Origin: PALSA-693 sp963834725
GTDB taxonomy: Bacteria; Actinomycetota; Acidimicrobiia; Acidimicrobiales; Palsa-688
Direction: 5' to 3'
Length of the DNA: 64,000 nucleotides
Assembly: GCA_963834725.1 (NCBI GenBank)
Contig: CAWICN010000001.1
Coordinates: forward strand, 2,666,001 to 2,730,000
The position numbers were made by a program, and so were the translations under genes. Of the stretch, positions 44,543-53,372 are shown piece after piece. How positions within the stretch are numbered: position 1 is the stretch's first letter; each line of letters opens with the position of its first letter. The notes under the pieces were generated by a model. It did no database searches, was not told the DNA's origin, and saw only the letters and a program-made list of their open reading frames with translations.

Positions 44543-44737
44543 CTACTGAGTTCGGGGTTTTTTGAGGAGTACGGCGATCCTCCCCTCGGCCAGGGGGGTG
44601 AGGCCGACTGCTTCCCAGCCCCGCTCGCCTTCCTTGTTGAGGGCGTGGACTGCGGCAGAGGCCCCTGGCGCGTGGGTGGGTGCCTCGAAGCTGGGAAGTT
44701 CTACGATCAGGTACTCCCAGGTTGTCATTGGCTTCAT
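44543..44737 (-). CDS. DUF4177-like small protein
   Basis: The 64-residue protein reads MKPMTTWEYLIVELPSFEAP, later NKEGERGWEAVGLTPLAEGR and IAVLLKKP. The W-E-Y-x-V-V start and G-x-x-G-W-E-A-V core match small DUF4177-type proteins. Function is unknown. It lies downstream of the winged-helix gene on the same strand (50-base gap), so it may share that transcript. Confidence 0.75.
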   Translation of the reverse strand: MKPMTTWEYLIVELPSFEAPTHAPGASAAVHALNKEGERGWEAVGLTPLAEGRIAVLLKKPRTQ

Positions 44738-44786
44738 CCTTGGCTGACGTTGCGATTTGGGGGAAGAACCCGATCACGCCTTTCTC

Positions 44787-45146
44787 TCATGGCGGTCGGT
44801 GGCGATGCGAGGGGGTTCTGTCCGGCTTCACCGACGGGCGTGTCGGACTGGTTTGCCGGTGGGTGGTGCCGACGAGCAGGTCGAGAACTTCACCGATGGT
44901 TCGTTCCTGGGCGTTGACTTCTGGTAGCGGGAGGTGGGTTTGGATCTGGTAGCGGTTGCGGCGGCCGTCGGTGTGGCTGTCCTTGAGGACGTAGCCCGCG
45001 GCAGTCAGGTCGGTGACGATCGCGTAGGCGCTGCGCTCGGTGATGCCCACGGTGGTCGCGATGTCGCGCAGACGCACTCCAGGGTCGTGGGCGATGCAGA
45101 GCAGGGCCCGGGCATGGTTGGTGAGGAAGCTCCACTCCGTCATCAC
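44787..45146 (-). CDS. MarR-like winged-helix regulator
   Basis: The 119-residue protein begins MMTEWSFLTNHARALLCIAH and has a winged-helix core: RLRDIATTVGITERSAYAIV, then DLTAAGYVLKDSHTDGRRNR with the wing. The C-terminal LPEVNAQERTIGEVLDLLVG is shared with a broken copy at 46517-46640. It is divergent from hsp20 and both genes face the palindrome at 45155-45183, so it probably represses itself and hsp20. Confidence 0.9.
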   Translation of the reverse strand: MMTEWSFLTNHARALLCIAHDPGVRLRDIATTVGITERSAYAIVTDLTAAGYVLKDSHTDGRRNRYQIQTHLPLPEVNAQERTIGEVLDLLVGTTHRQTSPTRPSVKPDRTPSHRHRPP

Positions 45147-45154
45147 CCATCACC

Positions 45155-45183
45155 CTAGCAAATTTCTAGAAGAATGTTGCTAG
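45155..45183. promoter_or_regulatory. operator-like dyad between the regulator and hsp20
   Basis: CTAGCAA at 45155-45161 and TTGCTAG at 45177-45183 are perfect inverted arms. Inside lies the palindrome TTCTAGAA (45164-45171). TAG-rich steps recur in TAGTACC and GATCTAGAG just after. It is not CIRCE or HAIR. It lies 8 bases upstream of the regulator ATG and about 94 bases before hsp20. Confidence 0.65.
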
Positions 45184-45276
45184 TACCTGAGATCTAGAGT
45201 AGGGTGTGCGGTAGGACGTTCGAGGCATTGCGGTCGCAGACCGTCAGCTGTTCGGGCGTCAAGGAAAGGATTCACC

Positions 45277-45714
45277 ATGTTGATGCGATTCGAACCGTTC
45301 CGCGAGTTCGACCGGATCACCGAGGAGTTGCTCGCCGGACGTCGGGTCCGCCAGGTCCCGGTCGACGCCTACCGTCGGGGCAACGAGTTCAAGATCGTCC
45401 TCGACCTGCCCGGCGCCGATCCCGGCTCCATCGAGTTGACCGTCGAAAAAGATGTCCTCACCGTGGGGGCGACGCGCACATCCCACCAAGAAGAAGGCGA
45501 CGATATACTGGTGGCGGAGCGGGGCCACGGCCAGTTCAGCCGTCAGTTGTTTCTGGGCGAAAGCCTCGACCGTGACCACATCAGCGCCATCTACCACGAC
45601 GGTGTGCTCACCATCACCATCCCGGTGGCCGAACAAGCCAAACCCCGCAAGGTCGAGATCACCCACGTCGGAAGCGTGGCCCAGGCCGTCGAGGCGGCCA
45701 CCGTCACCGCCTGA
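45277..45714 (+). CDS. Hsp20/alpha-crystallin-family small heat-shock protein
   Basis: The 145-residue protein has an alpha-crystallin domain from about residue 28 to 125: VPVDAYRRGNEFKIVLDLPG, ELTVEKDVLTVGATR, FSRQLFLGESLDRDHISAIY and HDGVLTITIPVAE, the L-x-I/V-x-I/V strand. An N-terminal MLMRFEPFREFDRITEELL is normal for bacterial Hsp20 (the W-R/D-P-F-R-E-F type). It holds unfolded proteins. GGAAAGG precedes the ATG at 45277. Confidence 0.95.
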   Translation: MLMRFEPFREFDRITEELLAGRRVRQVPVDAYRRGNEFKIVLDLPGADPGSIELTVEKDVLTVGATRTSHQEEGDDILVAERGHGQFSRQLFLGESLDRDHISAIYHDGVLTITIPVAEQAKPRKVEITHVGSVAQAVEAATVTA

Positions 45715-45899
45715 ACATCCGCCTCCCGCCCGGCGAAGCGACGCTTCACCACCAGCGAGAGGCGGGCACCGATACTCGCCGTCGCCGCGGCGGTTCCGGG
45801 ACCAACACCGACCGCGGCCAGCGACAGCCGACCCGTATCCCCACGGCGGTTCGGTTGTCATGAACGCCGCGAACAACGGACCGAAAGAGCCGACGGACA

Positions 45900-46043
45900 T
45901 ACATCGACAGCACCCCAACCGTCGTAGACGTGGCCGCCGAAAAGAACAGCACCCTCGTGATGCTCTTCCCCGTGGAGCTACTCCGCTTCTTCGACCAAGC
46001 CGCCCAAAGCGAAGCCGCGAACGCCTTGGCGCAGGCTGCTTAG
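45900..46043 (+). pseudogene. C-terminal fragment of a stomatin/SPFH (band 7) protein
   Basis: In one frame to TAG 46041-46043 the sequence reads TVVDVAAEKNSTLVMLFPVE then LLRFFDQAAQS. This closely matches the end of bacterial slipins (A-x-E-K-N-S-T-I-V-x-P-x-P-V/I-E/D-L). Nothing upstream in any frame gives the rest of the ~250-aa protein, so only the last ~45 codons survive. It lies behind hsp20. Confidence 0.65.
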
Positions 46044-46516
46044 TCCCTGCTGGCTAGCCAACCCGACCAGGACCGCCAACCAGCGACCGAAACGAACGGC
46101 GAAGTCCCTGTCCCCACCCCCCCTGAGCGTCATAGCCGCCATCCACAGTGGGAGGAGCCGGTCCGGAGGAGGAGCCGGTCCGCGAACCCGGTGCAGCTTC
46201 GCTGCCAGCCTTGCTCGGCGGCTTGCTGCTGCTGCGGAGGACCCGCAGGCCCGCGGCCGATCTCGACAAGGTCAAGTCGGGCACGAAGCTGTCGCCGGTG
46301 TTGCTGGTCCAAGGAATACCTTCCTGTGGGTTGGTGACCGCTTCCATCTCGTTTGCGCCACCCACCACCTATTACCGCCCAAGCGAGCGACTCGACGGAC
46401 ACAGCCGAGGCGGGTGAGGGCAAGCCGGGCGATCCTTGTCGAACCCCTGACCCGGCCTCAACCTGTGCGGTTCGACGTCCCTGCGCTCTCTGTGCCCATA
46501 GATTCGGACGGTCGGT
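46044..46516. other. no gene seen
   Basis: 473 bases with only short overlapping frames and no recognisable motif. Confidence 0.5.
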
Positions 46517-46640
46517 TCATGAACGGCGGGATCGACCAGTTGCGCGCCGTTTGGCGCCGACGAGGAGGTCGAGGACCTCGCCGATCGGTCGTTCCCGGCT
46601 GATCGAGTCGCGCAGGGGAAGCTGGGCCTGGATGTGGTAA
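46517..46640 (-). pseudogene. C-terminal remnant of a second winged-helix regulator
   Basis: The minus strand reads NRYHIQAQLPLRDSISRERP then IGEVLDLLVGAKRR. The intact regulator at 44787-45146 has NRYQIQTHLPLPEVNAQERT then IGEVLDLLVG, so this is a paralogue's tail. Homology stops near 46640-46650, where group II intron sequence begins on the plus strand. The N-terminal half was not found downstream of the intron. Confidence 0.8.
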
Positions 46641-46642
46641 CG

Positions 46643-47011
46643 GTTCCGGAGGACGGCAGTGTGTTCACGTCGTTTCTGCCCGCCATGAGCGACCAGGCCA
46701 TCAAAGCCAAAAGCGATGAACTCCGCGCCATGCGGATACACCATCGCACCACCTGGACCTTGGACGACCTGGCCCGATGGCTCAATCCCATCGTGGGCGG
46801 GTGGATGCACTACTACGGCCGGCTCTACCGGTCGGCCATGTATCCCCTCCTGATCCGTGTCAGCACCTACCTGAGGCGCTGGGCGGGGAAGAAGTACCGG
46901 CGCCTGCGGGCCTATGGCCGGTTCCAGCGATGGTGGACAGGACTGCTCGATCGACAGCCCCGTCTCTTCGCTCACTGGCAATGGGTCCGCTTCGACAACC
47001 AGCCATGCTGA
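46643..47011 (+). pseudogene. group II intron maturase C-terminal fragment (GIIM domain)
   Basis: The open part reads VFTSFLPAMSDQAIKAKSDE, then TLDDLARWLNPIVGGWMHYY, YRSAMYPLLIRVSTYLRRWA and KYRRLRAYGRFQRWW, the thumb/X maturase domain of group II intron reverse transcriptases. Fingers and palm (including YADD) are absent. The frame ends at TGA 47009-47011, just before domain V. Confidence 0.85.
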
Positions 47012-47017
47012 TGAGAA

Positions 47018-47090
47018 GAGCCCGGTGACGGGAGACTGTCACGCCGGGATCTGTGGGAGCCGGGGGCTGAAATGCCCCCGGCCACCCGAC
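47018..47090 (+). ncRNA. group II intron domains V and VI
   Basis: Domain V has the AGC triad (GAGCCCGG) and a long hairpin pairing GTGAC with GTCAC and CCCGG with CCGGG. Domain VI is the hairpin GCCGGGGGC-TGAAAT-GCCCCCGGC followed by CACCCGAC, as in bacterial introns with an ORF. Confidence 0.8.
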
Positions 47091-47181
47091 CATGGTATGG
47101 GACGGGGCGAAGGCGTGGTCATTGCTCGTCCATCGCAGTCCTAACCTGCCGCGGACCTCGGCTGGTGCCGGGCGATCCGAT

Positions 47182-47916
47182 TCAGGCGTCGAGGAAGCGC
47201 GTGATCAACGCGAGCAGCTCCTCGGTCCTCCTCGTCACGCCCATGTGGGTGGTTCCAGGGAGCACCGCGAGCTGGGCGTCGGGCAGGAGCTCGAACATCT
47301 CGACCACCTGGTGGAGTGGGGAGAAGTCACGGTCGCCGAAGACGAGGAGGGTCGGCATGCTCAGTGAGCGCAGCTCGTCGGTCCACCCGGCAAACTCGTT
47401 CACCACCATGGTGGAGGTCCTGGCGGCGAATTCCTCGAAATGGGCGGGATCGGGGGCGACCGCTTGGTAAGCGTCGCGCATCGCTTGGAAGTCTGCCGGT
47501 GTGGGCATGCGGTCGTCACCCAGCGGTGGGCTCACCCTGCCGGGCGGGCGGTGAGGATCCGACGAGGCGACGATCAGCTTGGCTACCCGTGACGGCTGGT
47601 CGACTGCGATAGCGCACGCGACGAGACCACCAAGGCTGAAGCCGAATAGATCGGTTTGGCCGATGCCGAGATGGTCGAGCAGCGACACAACGTCGCTGGC
47701 GAACGCCTCGATCGTCATCGGGCGGTCGGTGTCGGCGGTGTGCCCGTGGCCCTGCAGCTCGACGGCGATCACCTGTCTGCCCGCGGCGAGGGGTTCGAGA
47801 ATCGGCCCGAAGTTGAGGTCGATCGTCATCAGCCCGCCGTGCAGCAGCACCAGCGGGCGTCCCGAACCGAGCGTCTCGTAGTAAAGCTGCAGGCCGTTCA
47901 CCAGGGCATAGGTCAT
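47182..47916 (-). CDS. alpha/beta hydrolase
   Basis: The 244-residue protein has LYYETLGSGRPLVLLHGGLM, VIAVELQGHGHTADTDRPMT, the nucleophile elbow GFSLGG, the acid in LVFGDRDFSP, and the His in PGTTHMG. This set is typical of small esterase/lactonase-type hydrolases of the C-C-bond hydrolase group. Substrate is unknown. It stands alone between unannotated stretches. Confidence 0.92.
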   Translation of the reverse strand: MTYALVNGLQLYYETLGSGRPLVLLHGGLMTIDLNFGPILEPLAAGRQVIAVELQGHGHTADTDRPMTIEAFASDVVSLLDHLGIGQTDLFGFSLGGLVACAIAVDQPSRVAKLIVASSDPHRPPGRVSPPLGDDRMPTPADFQAMRDAYQAVAPDPAHFEEFAARTSTMVVNEFAGWTDELRSLSMPTLLVFGDRDFSPLHQVVEMFELLPDAQLAVLPGTTHMGVTRRTEELLALITRFLDA

Positions 47917-48481
47917 GTTGATTAGGACGGTAAGCGTCGGGAGAACTCATCGACGAAGCTCTTCCCCGTCAAGGGGTACGGTGCAAGCGAACGTCCATAG
48001 TCGCGCCCGAACGCGCCCCCTCTCGTCACGTCGGACGGCGGCGACGGTGGGGGGATTCCGCGATTCGTTCCTTGGTGAACGCCAAGCCCGTAGTGTCGGT
48101 CCTACGACTGGAGGCGCGTTGGGGTCATCTGCAAGCCGAGACGATTGGGGACGACGACGGAAGCGTGGTCCGTCGGGTGGCCGCCAGGAGGAGCAGTTCG
48201 ACAACTATGGGTAGCCATCGGGTGTCATGTGGCCGGAGGGGTTCGAAGCCAACCAGCACAGCCCCGCCGGGGAGGTCGCGGCGTTCGGGCGCTTGTTCCA
48301 GGCTCTCAAGCGGGGGTGGTGTCGGCGAGACCAATAGTCCGCCGAACAACAACGCATCGGATTACGCGCCGCTATCAAGACGCAGATATCCGGCGGAGGT
48401 GAGGACTGGACTTATTGGGGGGCGGCCCTTAGCGACAATGTGTGACATGGACACGGCTAGTGGGCGGGGGAGTGCGATCGA
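47917..48481. other. no gene seen
   Basis: 565 bases. A short plus-strand peptide (ATG near 48230, MWPEGFEANQHSPAGEVAAF) looks protein-like but is only ~36 codons and I do not recognise it. Confidence 0.5.
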
Positions 48482-49072
48482 CTATCCCGATGCCTTCTCC
48501 CGCGACATGTCGGCGGTCCGAATGGGCGAGTAACGGACGTTCACCGCGGACGTAGCCGTGTCGTCGCCGACTCGGTCCAGACGAATCGGATTGCCACCGG
48601 GGCTGTTGTACAGCCGGATTCCATCGCCGAGCAGGATAGGGGCGATGTGCAGGTCGATCTCGTCTATCAAGCCCCGTTCGAGTAGCTGACGGCCGACAGT
48701 CGGCGAAAACACCTCGAGGTTCTTTCCGCGAGCCGCCTTGAGCGCGATCCTCACCGCCTCGGCCGCATCGCAGCTGAGGAACGTGACCCCATCAGCCGGG
48801 GTCGCGTCCTCGGGGTGATGCGTAAGGACGAAGATCGGTCCCTCCCAGGCGCCTCCGTACGGGCGGTGAAGACTCACTGCAGCGTCCCAACCGTCTCGAC
48901 CCGCCAACACCGCGCCAGTTGTAGTGACGTACTCGTCGACGAGTCCTGGTCGGAAGCTGAGACCGCTCATCCAGCCCATCGCGTGCTCGGGCCCGGCGAC
49001 GAAACCATCGAGGGACATAGTGAAGTGCCAAAGCACCTTCCCGCTTGCGGTCTGTGGCGCTGTGTCGGTCAA
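48482..49072 (-). CDS. dihydrofolate-reductase-like (RibD C-terminal) family protein
   Basis: The fold signature is VLWHFTMSLDGFVAGPEHAM, followed by AVLAGRDGWDAAV, PIFVLTHHPED and the helix LEVFSPTVGRQLLERGLIDE. It ends IDLHIAPILLGDGIRLY. Members of this group reduce small molecules with NADPH, and most are uncharacterised. TTG at 49072 behind AAAGGGAAT was chosen; ATG 49138 would add 22 residues lacking conservation. Confidence 0.88.
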   Translation of the reverse strand: MTDTAPQTASGKVLWHFTMSLDGFVAGPEHAMGWMSGLSFRPGLVDEYVTTTGAVLAGRDGWDAAVSLHRPYGGAWEGPIFVLTHHPEDATPADGVTFLSCDAAEAVRIALKAARGKNLEVFSPTVGRQLLERGLIDEIDLHIAPILLGDGIRLYNSPGGNPIRLDRVGDDTATSAVNVRYSPIRTADMSREKASG

Positions 49073-49404
49073 TTCTGATTCCCTTTCGTGTGGGCGTTGT
49101 ATCTTCCTGGTGACTAGGACGATCGCGGTGCGACACAATCATCGACACCTATTGGAGCTCGATGCGAGCAGAGCCGCCGCGCACCGGTCGACTGTCGCCT
49201 GGGGGCGCTCCGCCGGCGGCAGCGGTGGCCACAGGAAGAGATCGTGTTGTGAGCACCACGAGCCCTCTACGGCGTCGGGATTCGGCCGCGCCGTCTTCTC
49301 GTGCTCGACGAAGGCGTGGCCGGTGACTGGCCGCAAGTTCAAAAGGGGGCCAGACGGGATCAGCCGCGTGGGCCATTATCTCAGCTTGCGGGCCGCCGTC
49401 TCGC
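49073..49404. other. no gene seen
   Basis: About 330 bases without coding signal on either strand. Confidence 0.5.
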
Positions 49405-49743
49405 CTAGATCCCACGCGGTGTCATAGAGAGCGCATCCCTATCGATTTGGTCATCTGAGAAAACCTGGTCGTCGTTCATGCGTAGGTGTAGAGCTCTGGT
49501 GTTCCCACGCACGAAAGACCCCAGCCTCTCCGCCAGCCGCTCCAATCGTCCGGGCTCGTATTTGTAGAAGGAAGCCCCTTCGGATAGAAGGTTCGGACCT
49601 ACCGAGACGACAACAACGTGACCGGGAACCTGGTCGAGATCGAGGCGTTCGAGGATTTGTGGTTCGGTGCAGGCCCAAACATGGCGTCGGGTGTCGGCAG
49701 CGCCGGCGAGGATTTCGTCCATGATTCGCTGCATTCCCACCAT
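49405..49743 (-). CDS. hypothetical protein
   Basis: The 112-residue frame (MVGMQRIMDEILAGAADTRR ... HVVVVSVGPNLLSEGAS) has plausible composition, a strand-like valine run and no membrane segment, but I cannot place it in a family. Its stop lies near 49405, and no partner gene is adjacent. Confidence 0.45.
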   Translation of the reverse strand: MVGMQRIMDEILAGAADTRRHVWACTEPQILERLDLDQVPGHVVVVSVGPNLLSEGASFYKYEPGRLERLAERLGSFVRGNTRALHLRMNDDQVFSDDQIDRDALSMTPRGI

Positions 49744-49931
49744 TCGGGATAGTTGTCCTTTCGAAGCCCGTACCGGCTCTGCGCGAGGTCGAGAGGGTTG
49801 ATGAGACTAGCCAAGTGAGTCCGCCATCACACTGGCCGCTAACTCGGCCTGGGAGTACGGGGTTCCCACAACTCCTATGCTCGATGTGATGCCGGGAACG
49901 TACGCCTCTCGGCCTGCTAGCGAGAGGGATC

Positions 49932-50498
49932 GTGGCCGCACCCGATCGTGATCTGGGGCGGAACTGGTCTTCGCCATCCGCACCGGCGATGTCGACTCCG
50001 TCAGCCGTCTGCTCTCCGCGTCGCCCGCGCTTGCCCGAGGCGCATTGGGCGGCCCGTTCAAGACCCGCACAGCGTTGCACGTGGTCTGCGACTGGCCCGG
50101 CTACTTCCCCAACGGCCCGCAGATCGTCCGGCTACTCATCACAGCGGGCGCTGACCCCAACTACCGAGACCCGGAGCCCCGCTCGGAGACACCGGTGCAT
50201 CCCGAACGGGGTTTCGTCAGCCGCGATCAGGTCCGCCTGACCTGGGAGCAAATCTTCGCGGCGATCCCCGACGTGACCACGGAGGTTCTGCGCTGCGTTG
50301 TCGATGGCGACACCGTGTGGTCGGAGTGGGAGCATCGCGGCACCCGCCCTGACCGCAGCCGCCATGTGATGCGCGGCGTCATTATCTTCGGTGTCCGAAG
50401 ACGGACTGGTCGCCTGGGCGCGTTTCTACCTCGAACCCGTCCAGGAAGGCGGGGGCGGCGCGGAGGAGTTCGTGCGACGCCAGGTCGGCCGGTCGTGA
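49932..50498 (+). pseudogene. chimeric remnant: ankyrin-repeat part joined to a SnoaL-like part
   Basis: The frame from about 49961 reads ELVFAIRTGDVDSVSRLLSA and TALHVVCDWPGYFPNGPQIV RLLITAGADPN, an ankyrin-repeat start. After SETPVH it switches without a break to GFVSRDQVRLTWEQIFAAIP then GDTVWSEWEHRGTRPD, a SnoaL/NTF2-like domain. Near 50393 the frame slips, and the true end DGLVAWARFYLEPVQEGG continues in another frame to TGA 50498. A slip is also needed near 49955 to reach a start. It looks like two neighbouring genes fused by deletion, then decayed. Confidence 0.7.
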
Positions 50499-51370
50499 TC
50501 CTTGTCGCTGGGGGCACGGGCCGGCTCGGCACCTTGGTGGTGCACCGCCTCGCCAGTCGCGGCCTCGAGGTACGGGTCCTCACCCGCGACCCGCACCGCG
50601 CTGCCCACCTGCTCGGCTTCGCTGAGGTGGTGACCGGCGACGTCCGAGACGCGACGGCGGTAACCGAAGTCGTCGCCGGCGTCGAGACGGTCTCCGCCGT
50701 CCATGGTTTTGTAGGCCCGGGCAATGTCTCGCCGGCAACGGTTGACCGGGACGGCAACGCCAATCTGACCGACGCCGCCAAGGGAGCTACCGCCGGCCTG
50801 GTATTGATGTCGATCGTGGGGGCGGCTGCGGACAGCCCGATGGAACTTCACCGAATGAAGCACGCCGCCGAACAGTACGCGGTGTCGAGTGGCGTGCCTA
50901 CCACCATCGTGCGCGCGAGCGCGTTCATGGAGCTATGGATTGACCTGCTCCGCCAAACCGCCATCCGGTCCGGCCGTCCGCTCGTCTTCGGTCGGGGAGA
51001 CAACCCGGTCAACTTCGTTTCCGTCGCCGACGTAGCAAGCCTGATCGACACGGTCACCACCGAATCCGGCTCCCGTGGCAGGACTTTCGAAATCGGCGGG
51101 CCCGGCAACCTGAGCTTCAACCAGCTGGCCACCGCCGTGCAAAGCGCAGACGGTCGAACTAGGTCGCCGCGCCACGTGCCCCCGGCGATGCTGTGGCTCA
51201 CAGCCAACACCGTCGGCCGGTTCAAGCCGGAACTCGCCAGACAGACACGCGCCGCCCTGGCGATGGACCGCACCGATCTCACCTTAGACACCACCCCTAT
51301 CCGCCAGATCTACCCGAGCCTTCCCAACACCTCCCTGGCTGACGTGCTAAGCGAACGCGGCGTCGGGTAA
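50495..51370 (+). CDS. NmrA-like NAD(P)-binding Rossmann protein
   Basis: The 291-residue protein begins VILVAGGTGRLGTLVVHRLA (G-G-T-G-x-x-G dinucleotide loop), followed by VRVLTRDPHRAAHL. It lacks the SDR Y-x-x-x-K, as NmrA/atypical SDRs do, and has the late block MKHAAEQYAVSSGVPTTIVR. Roles range from quinone reductases to redox sensors. GTG 50495 overlaps the upstream stop (GTGA), so it was once coupled to the SnoaL part. Confidence 0.9.
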   Translation: MILVAGGTGRLGTLVVHRLASRGLEVRVLTRDPHRAAHLLGFAEVVTGDVRDATAVTEVVAGVETVSAVHGFVGPGNVSPATVDRDGNANLTDAAKGATAGLVLMSIVGAAADSPMELHRMKHAAEQYAVSSGVPTTIVRASAFMELWIDLLRQTAIRSGRPLVFGRGDNPVNFVSVADVASLIDTVTTESGSRGRTFEIGGPGNLSFNQLATAVQSADGRTRSPRHVPPAMLWLTANTVGRFKPELARQTRAALAMDRTDLTLDTTPIRQIYPSLPNTSLADVLSERGVG

Positions 51371-51729
51371 TGCCTCACAGGCTCCGAAGCATTCACGCCC
51401 GTCCGAAAGCGGTCGATGGATGACCCTGCCCCCAAACGCGCTCCCCGAACCATTTCGGGTGCCCTCGAAGTGCCGCACCGTGGCGCGCTTCGCCGACTGC
51501 CACAGTGTGCCACGGAGAGTGACGTTAAATATCGCCTCCAGCCCGGCGTTGGAGGGCACCCCGCCGGCGCGGTTCTGGGCGGACATTCTGGGACAGGTCT
51601 CGCCGGAGGGATCTGTTCGGGAGTCGTCGATCGGCTCGCCTCGGAAGGCCGCCGCTCGCGATGTCTGCGGGGGCGTTCGGGCCCTTCCAGGCTCTGACAG
51701 CAATCGGTCCGATCGGTAGCCTTTCAGAG
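51371..51729. other. no gene seen
   Basis: 359 bases. A minus-strand stretch near 51540 (SNAGLEAIFNVTLRGTLW) may be a trace of a decayed gene, but I cannot name it. Confidence 0.5.
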
Positions 51730-52485
51730 GTGACGAACGAGGACTCAGCGCGTACTGAATCGGAATATGACGCGATGGCAATCGAGTACGACCGCCACAA
51801 TGCCAGTAGTGCAGCCAACAGCTACTACGAACGCCCTGCAACAATTGAGTTGCTCGGCGAGGTCCGCGGCCGACGAGTGTTGGAGCTCGGCTGTGGCACT
51901 GGGCCTCTCACACAGTGGCTCGTGGACCACGGCGCAACAGTCGTGGCTTGTGATGTGAGCGTCGCGATGCTTGAGATCGCCCGCTCACGAGTTAAAGGGG
52001 CCGAGCTGCATCACCACGACATGGCCGAGCCGCTGGCGTTCCTTGAAGATGCGAGCATCGACCTGGTGGTGGCGTCACTGGTGTTTCACTATCTGCGCGA
52101 CTGGGTTGCGCCGCTCCGTGAGCTCCATAGGATGCTCCGTCCGACGGGCTGCGTGGTCATGTCGATTCATCATCCGGCGTGGGACTGGAGGAACCATTGT
52201 CCCGAGGACTACTTCGCGTTCCTTCAGGTGTCGGAGGTGTGGGTCACGCCGCATCCGGTGACGTTTTGGCGTCGCCCCCTCACGGCCGTTACGGGGGCCA
52301 TCAGTGAGGCGGGATTCGTCATCGAGCGCCTGGTCGAAGCCACGCCGAATCCGGAGCTTCGGACGCGAGATCCGAGCGCCTTCCATGAACTGACAACAGG
52401 GCCTTTCTTCATGCACTTACGGCTGAGACCTGCACAACGGGACGGGAGTGTGGCCCCACTCGGGGGAGATCTTGTCACTCCATGA
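51730..52485 (+). CDS. class I SAM-dependent methyltransferase
   Basis: The 251-residue protein has motif I RRVLELGCGTGPLTQWLVDH, motif II VVACDVSVAMLEIAR, DLVVASLVFHYLRDW and LRELHRMLRPTGCVVMS. SEYDAMAIEYDRHN at the start is the usual lead-in of small-molecule methyltransferases. GTG 51730 (VTNEDSARTES) was preferred to ATG 51661, which adds an unrelated 23-residue leader. Confidence 0.92.
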   Translation: MTNEDSARTESEYDAMAIEYDRHNASSAANSYYERPATIELLGEVRGRRVLELGCGTGPLTQWLVDHGATVVACDVSVAMLEIARSRVKGAELHHHDMAEPLAFLEDASIDLVVASLVFHYLRDWVAPLRELHRMLRPTGCVVMSIHHPAWDWRNHCPEDYFAFLQVSEVWVTPHPVTFWRRPLTAVTGAISEAGFVIERLVEATPNPELRTRDPSAFHELTTGPFFMHLRLRPAQRDGSVAPLGGDLVTP

Positions 52486-52789
52486 CAGCCTGAGAGTCTC
52501 CTCGATCGCCTGAACGCGGCGTGCAGAACGACGTCTAACGCAACCCGTACGAGTGCCCGCGAATCGGCGATCAGCTCCTCCGCCCGGTCCCCGGGCCCTC
52601 GGTCGGACGCACACAGAATATCTGCTTGGACCCGGCGATCGGGGTCAGTCTGGCATCGCGATTCGGACGCCCGTTAGGTGACGCCCCAGCGGAATCCGGC
52701 CTGTATGGCAGCAAGCCCGAAGAGACAGCCGGCGCCGCCATCGACGGCCAGCTGCACACGGCGACCTCGGCCGCCTCGACACCGACGGC
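52486..52789. other. no gene seen
   Basis: 304 bases up to the IS left end. A minus-strand tail near 52530 (ARRVQAIEETLRLSW) could be an old gene end. Confidence 0.5.
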
Positions 52790-52813
52790 TAGCTACTTCC
52801 CGGTGAAATTCGA
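52790..52813 (+). repeat. IS left terminal inverted repeat
   Basis: TAGCTACTTCCCGGTGAAAT plus TCGA, identical in reverse complement to 57706-57729. Confidence 0.95.
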
Positions 52814-52925
52814 GGAGTGAAATCCCTTGTGATATAAGGGTTTCTGGTTTGGGGATCCCCCAGCGGGGGAGCGAATGTTGGGATGATGGCCGAAACCCCT
52901 TGTGCTGGAAGGAGTTTCGGCCATC

Positions 52926-53363
52926 GTGTTCAGAGCCTACGGGCCTGGGCCGTGCCTGTGGGAATCGCTGCTGCCCGCTGAGGTGCTGCGGATGCCCGCC
53001 GAGCTGGTCCGGGTGGACGACTTGTTGGATGATCCGGCGCTGTTGCAGCCGTTTCTGCCGTTTTTCGATGCCCGCCATGGGCGGCGGTCGATCCCGATGG
53101 AGACGTTCTTGCGGCTGATGTGGCTCAAGTACAAGTACAAGCTGGGGTTCGAGACGCTGTGTCGGGAGGTGGCCGACTCGGTCAGCTGGCGGCGGTTCTG
53201 CCGCATCCCGCTGGACGGGTCGGTCCCGGACCCCTCGACGCTGAAGAAGATCGTCACCCGCTGCGGGCCCGCCGCCGTGGAGGGCCTGAACCAGGCGCTG
53301 CTGGCCAAGGCCGCGGAGAATAAGGTGCTGAAGACCGATCGGGTGCGTGCGGATACCACGGTG
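52926..53363 (+). pseudogene. IS transposase, N-terminal exon-like part (interrupted)
   Basis: GTG 52926 follows AAGGAG at good spacing; GTG 52902 is an alternative. The sequence (LFDARHG-type: FFDARHGRRSIPMETFLRLM, then WLKYKYKLGFETLCREVADS and FCRIPLDGSVPDPSTLKKIV) is the N-terminal domain of DDE transposases of the ISNCY type. It reaches the first catalytic Asp in VRADTTV, and there the serine-recombinase element begins. Read onward it stops at 53378 after a few foreign codons. Confidence 0.85.
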
Positions 53364-53372
53364 ACGGTGGCT

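Larger units (their letters stand above)
46640..47090 (+). mobile_element. 5'-truncated group II intron (maturase end + domains V-VI)
   Basis: The element keeps the end of the reverse-transcriptase/maturase gene and the catalytic 3' RNA. It lacks the ribozyme domains I-III and most of the reverse transcriptase. Its left junction abuts the broken winged-helix gene. The 3' end is taken as CACCCGAC at 47083-47090, the standard intron terminus. It cannot splice alone. Confidence 0.8.

Noticed and set aside
46640..47090. Same intron as the one at 62107, split in two
   Set aside because: The left piece retains only the maturase end and domains V-VI and lies 15 kb away next to another gene; relatedness cannot be shown without the missing middle.
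48230..48345. Short peptide gene (about 36 codons)
   Set aside because: Composition is protein-like, but there is no ribosome site, no family and no conserved context.
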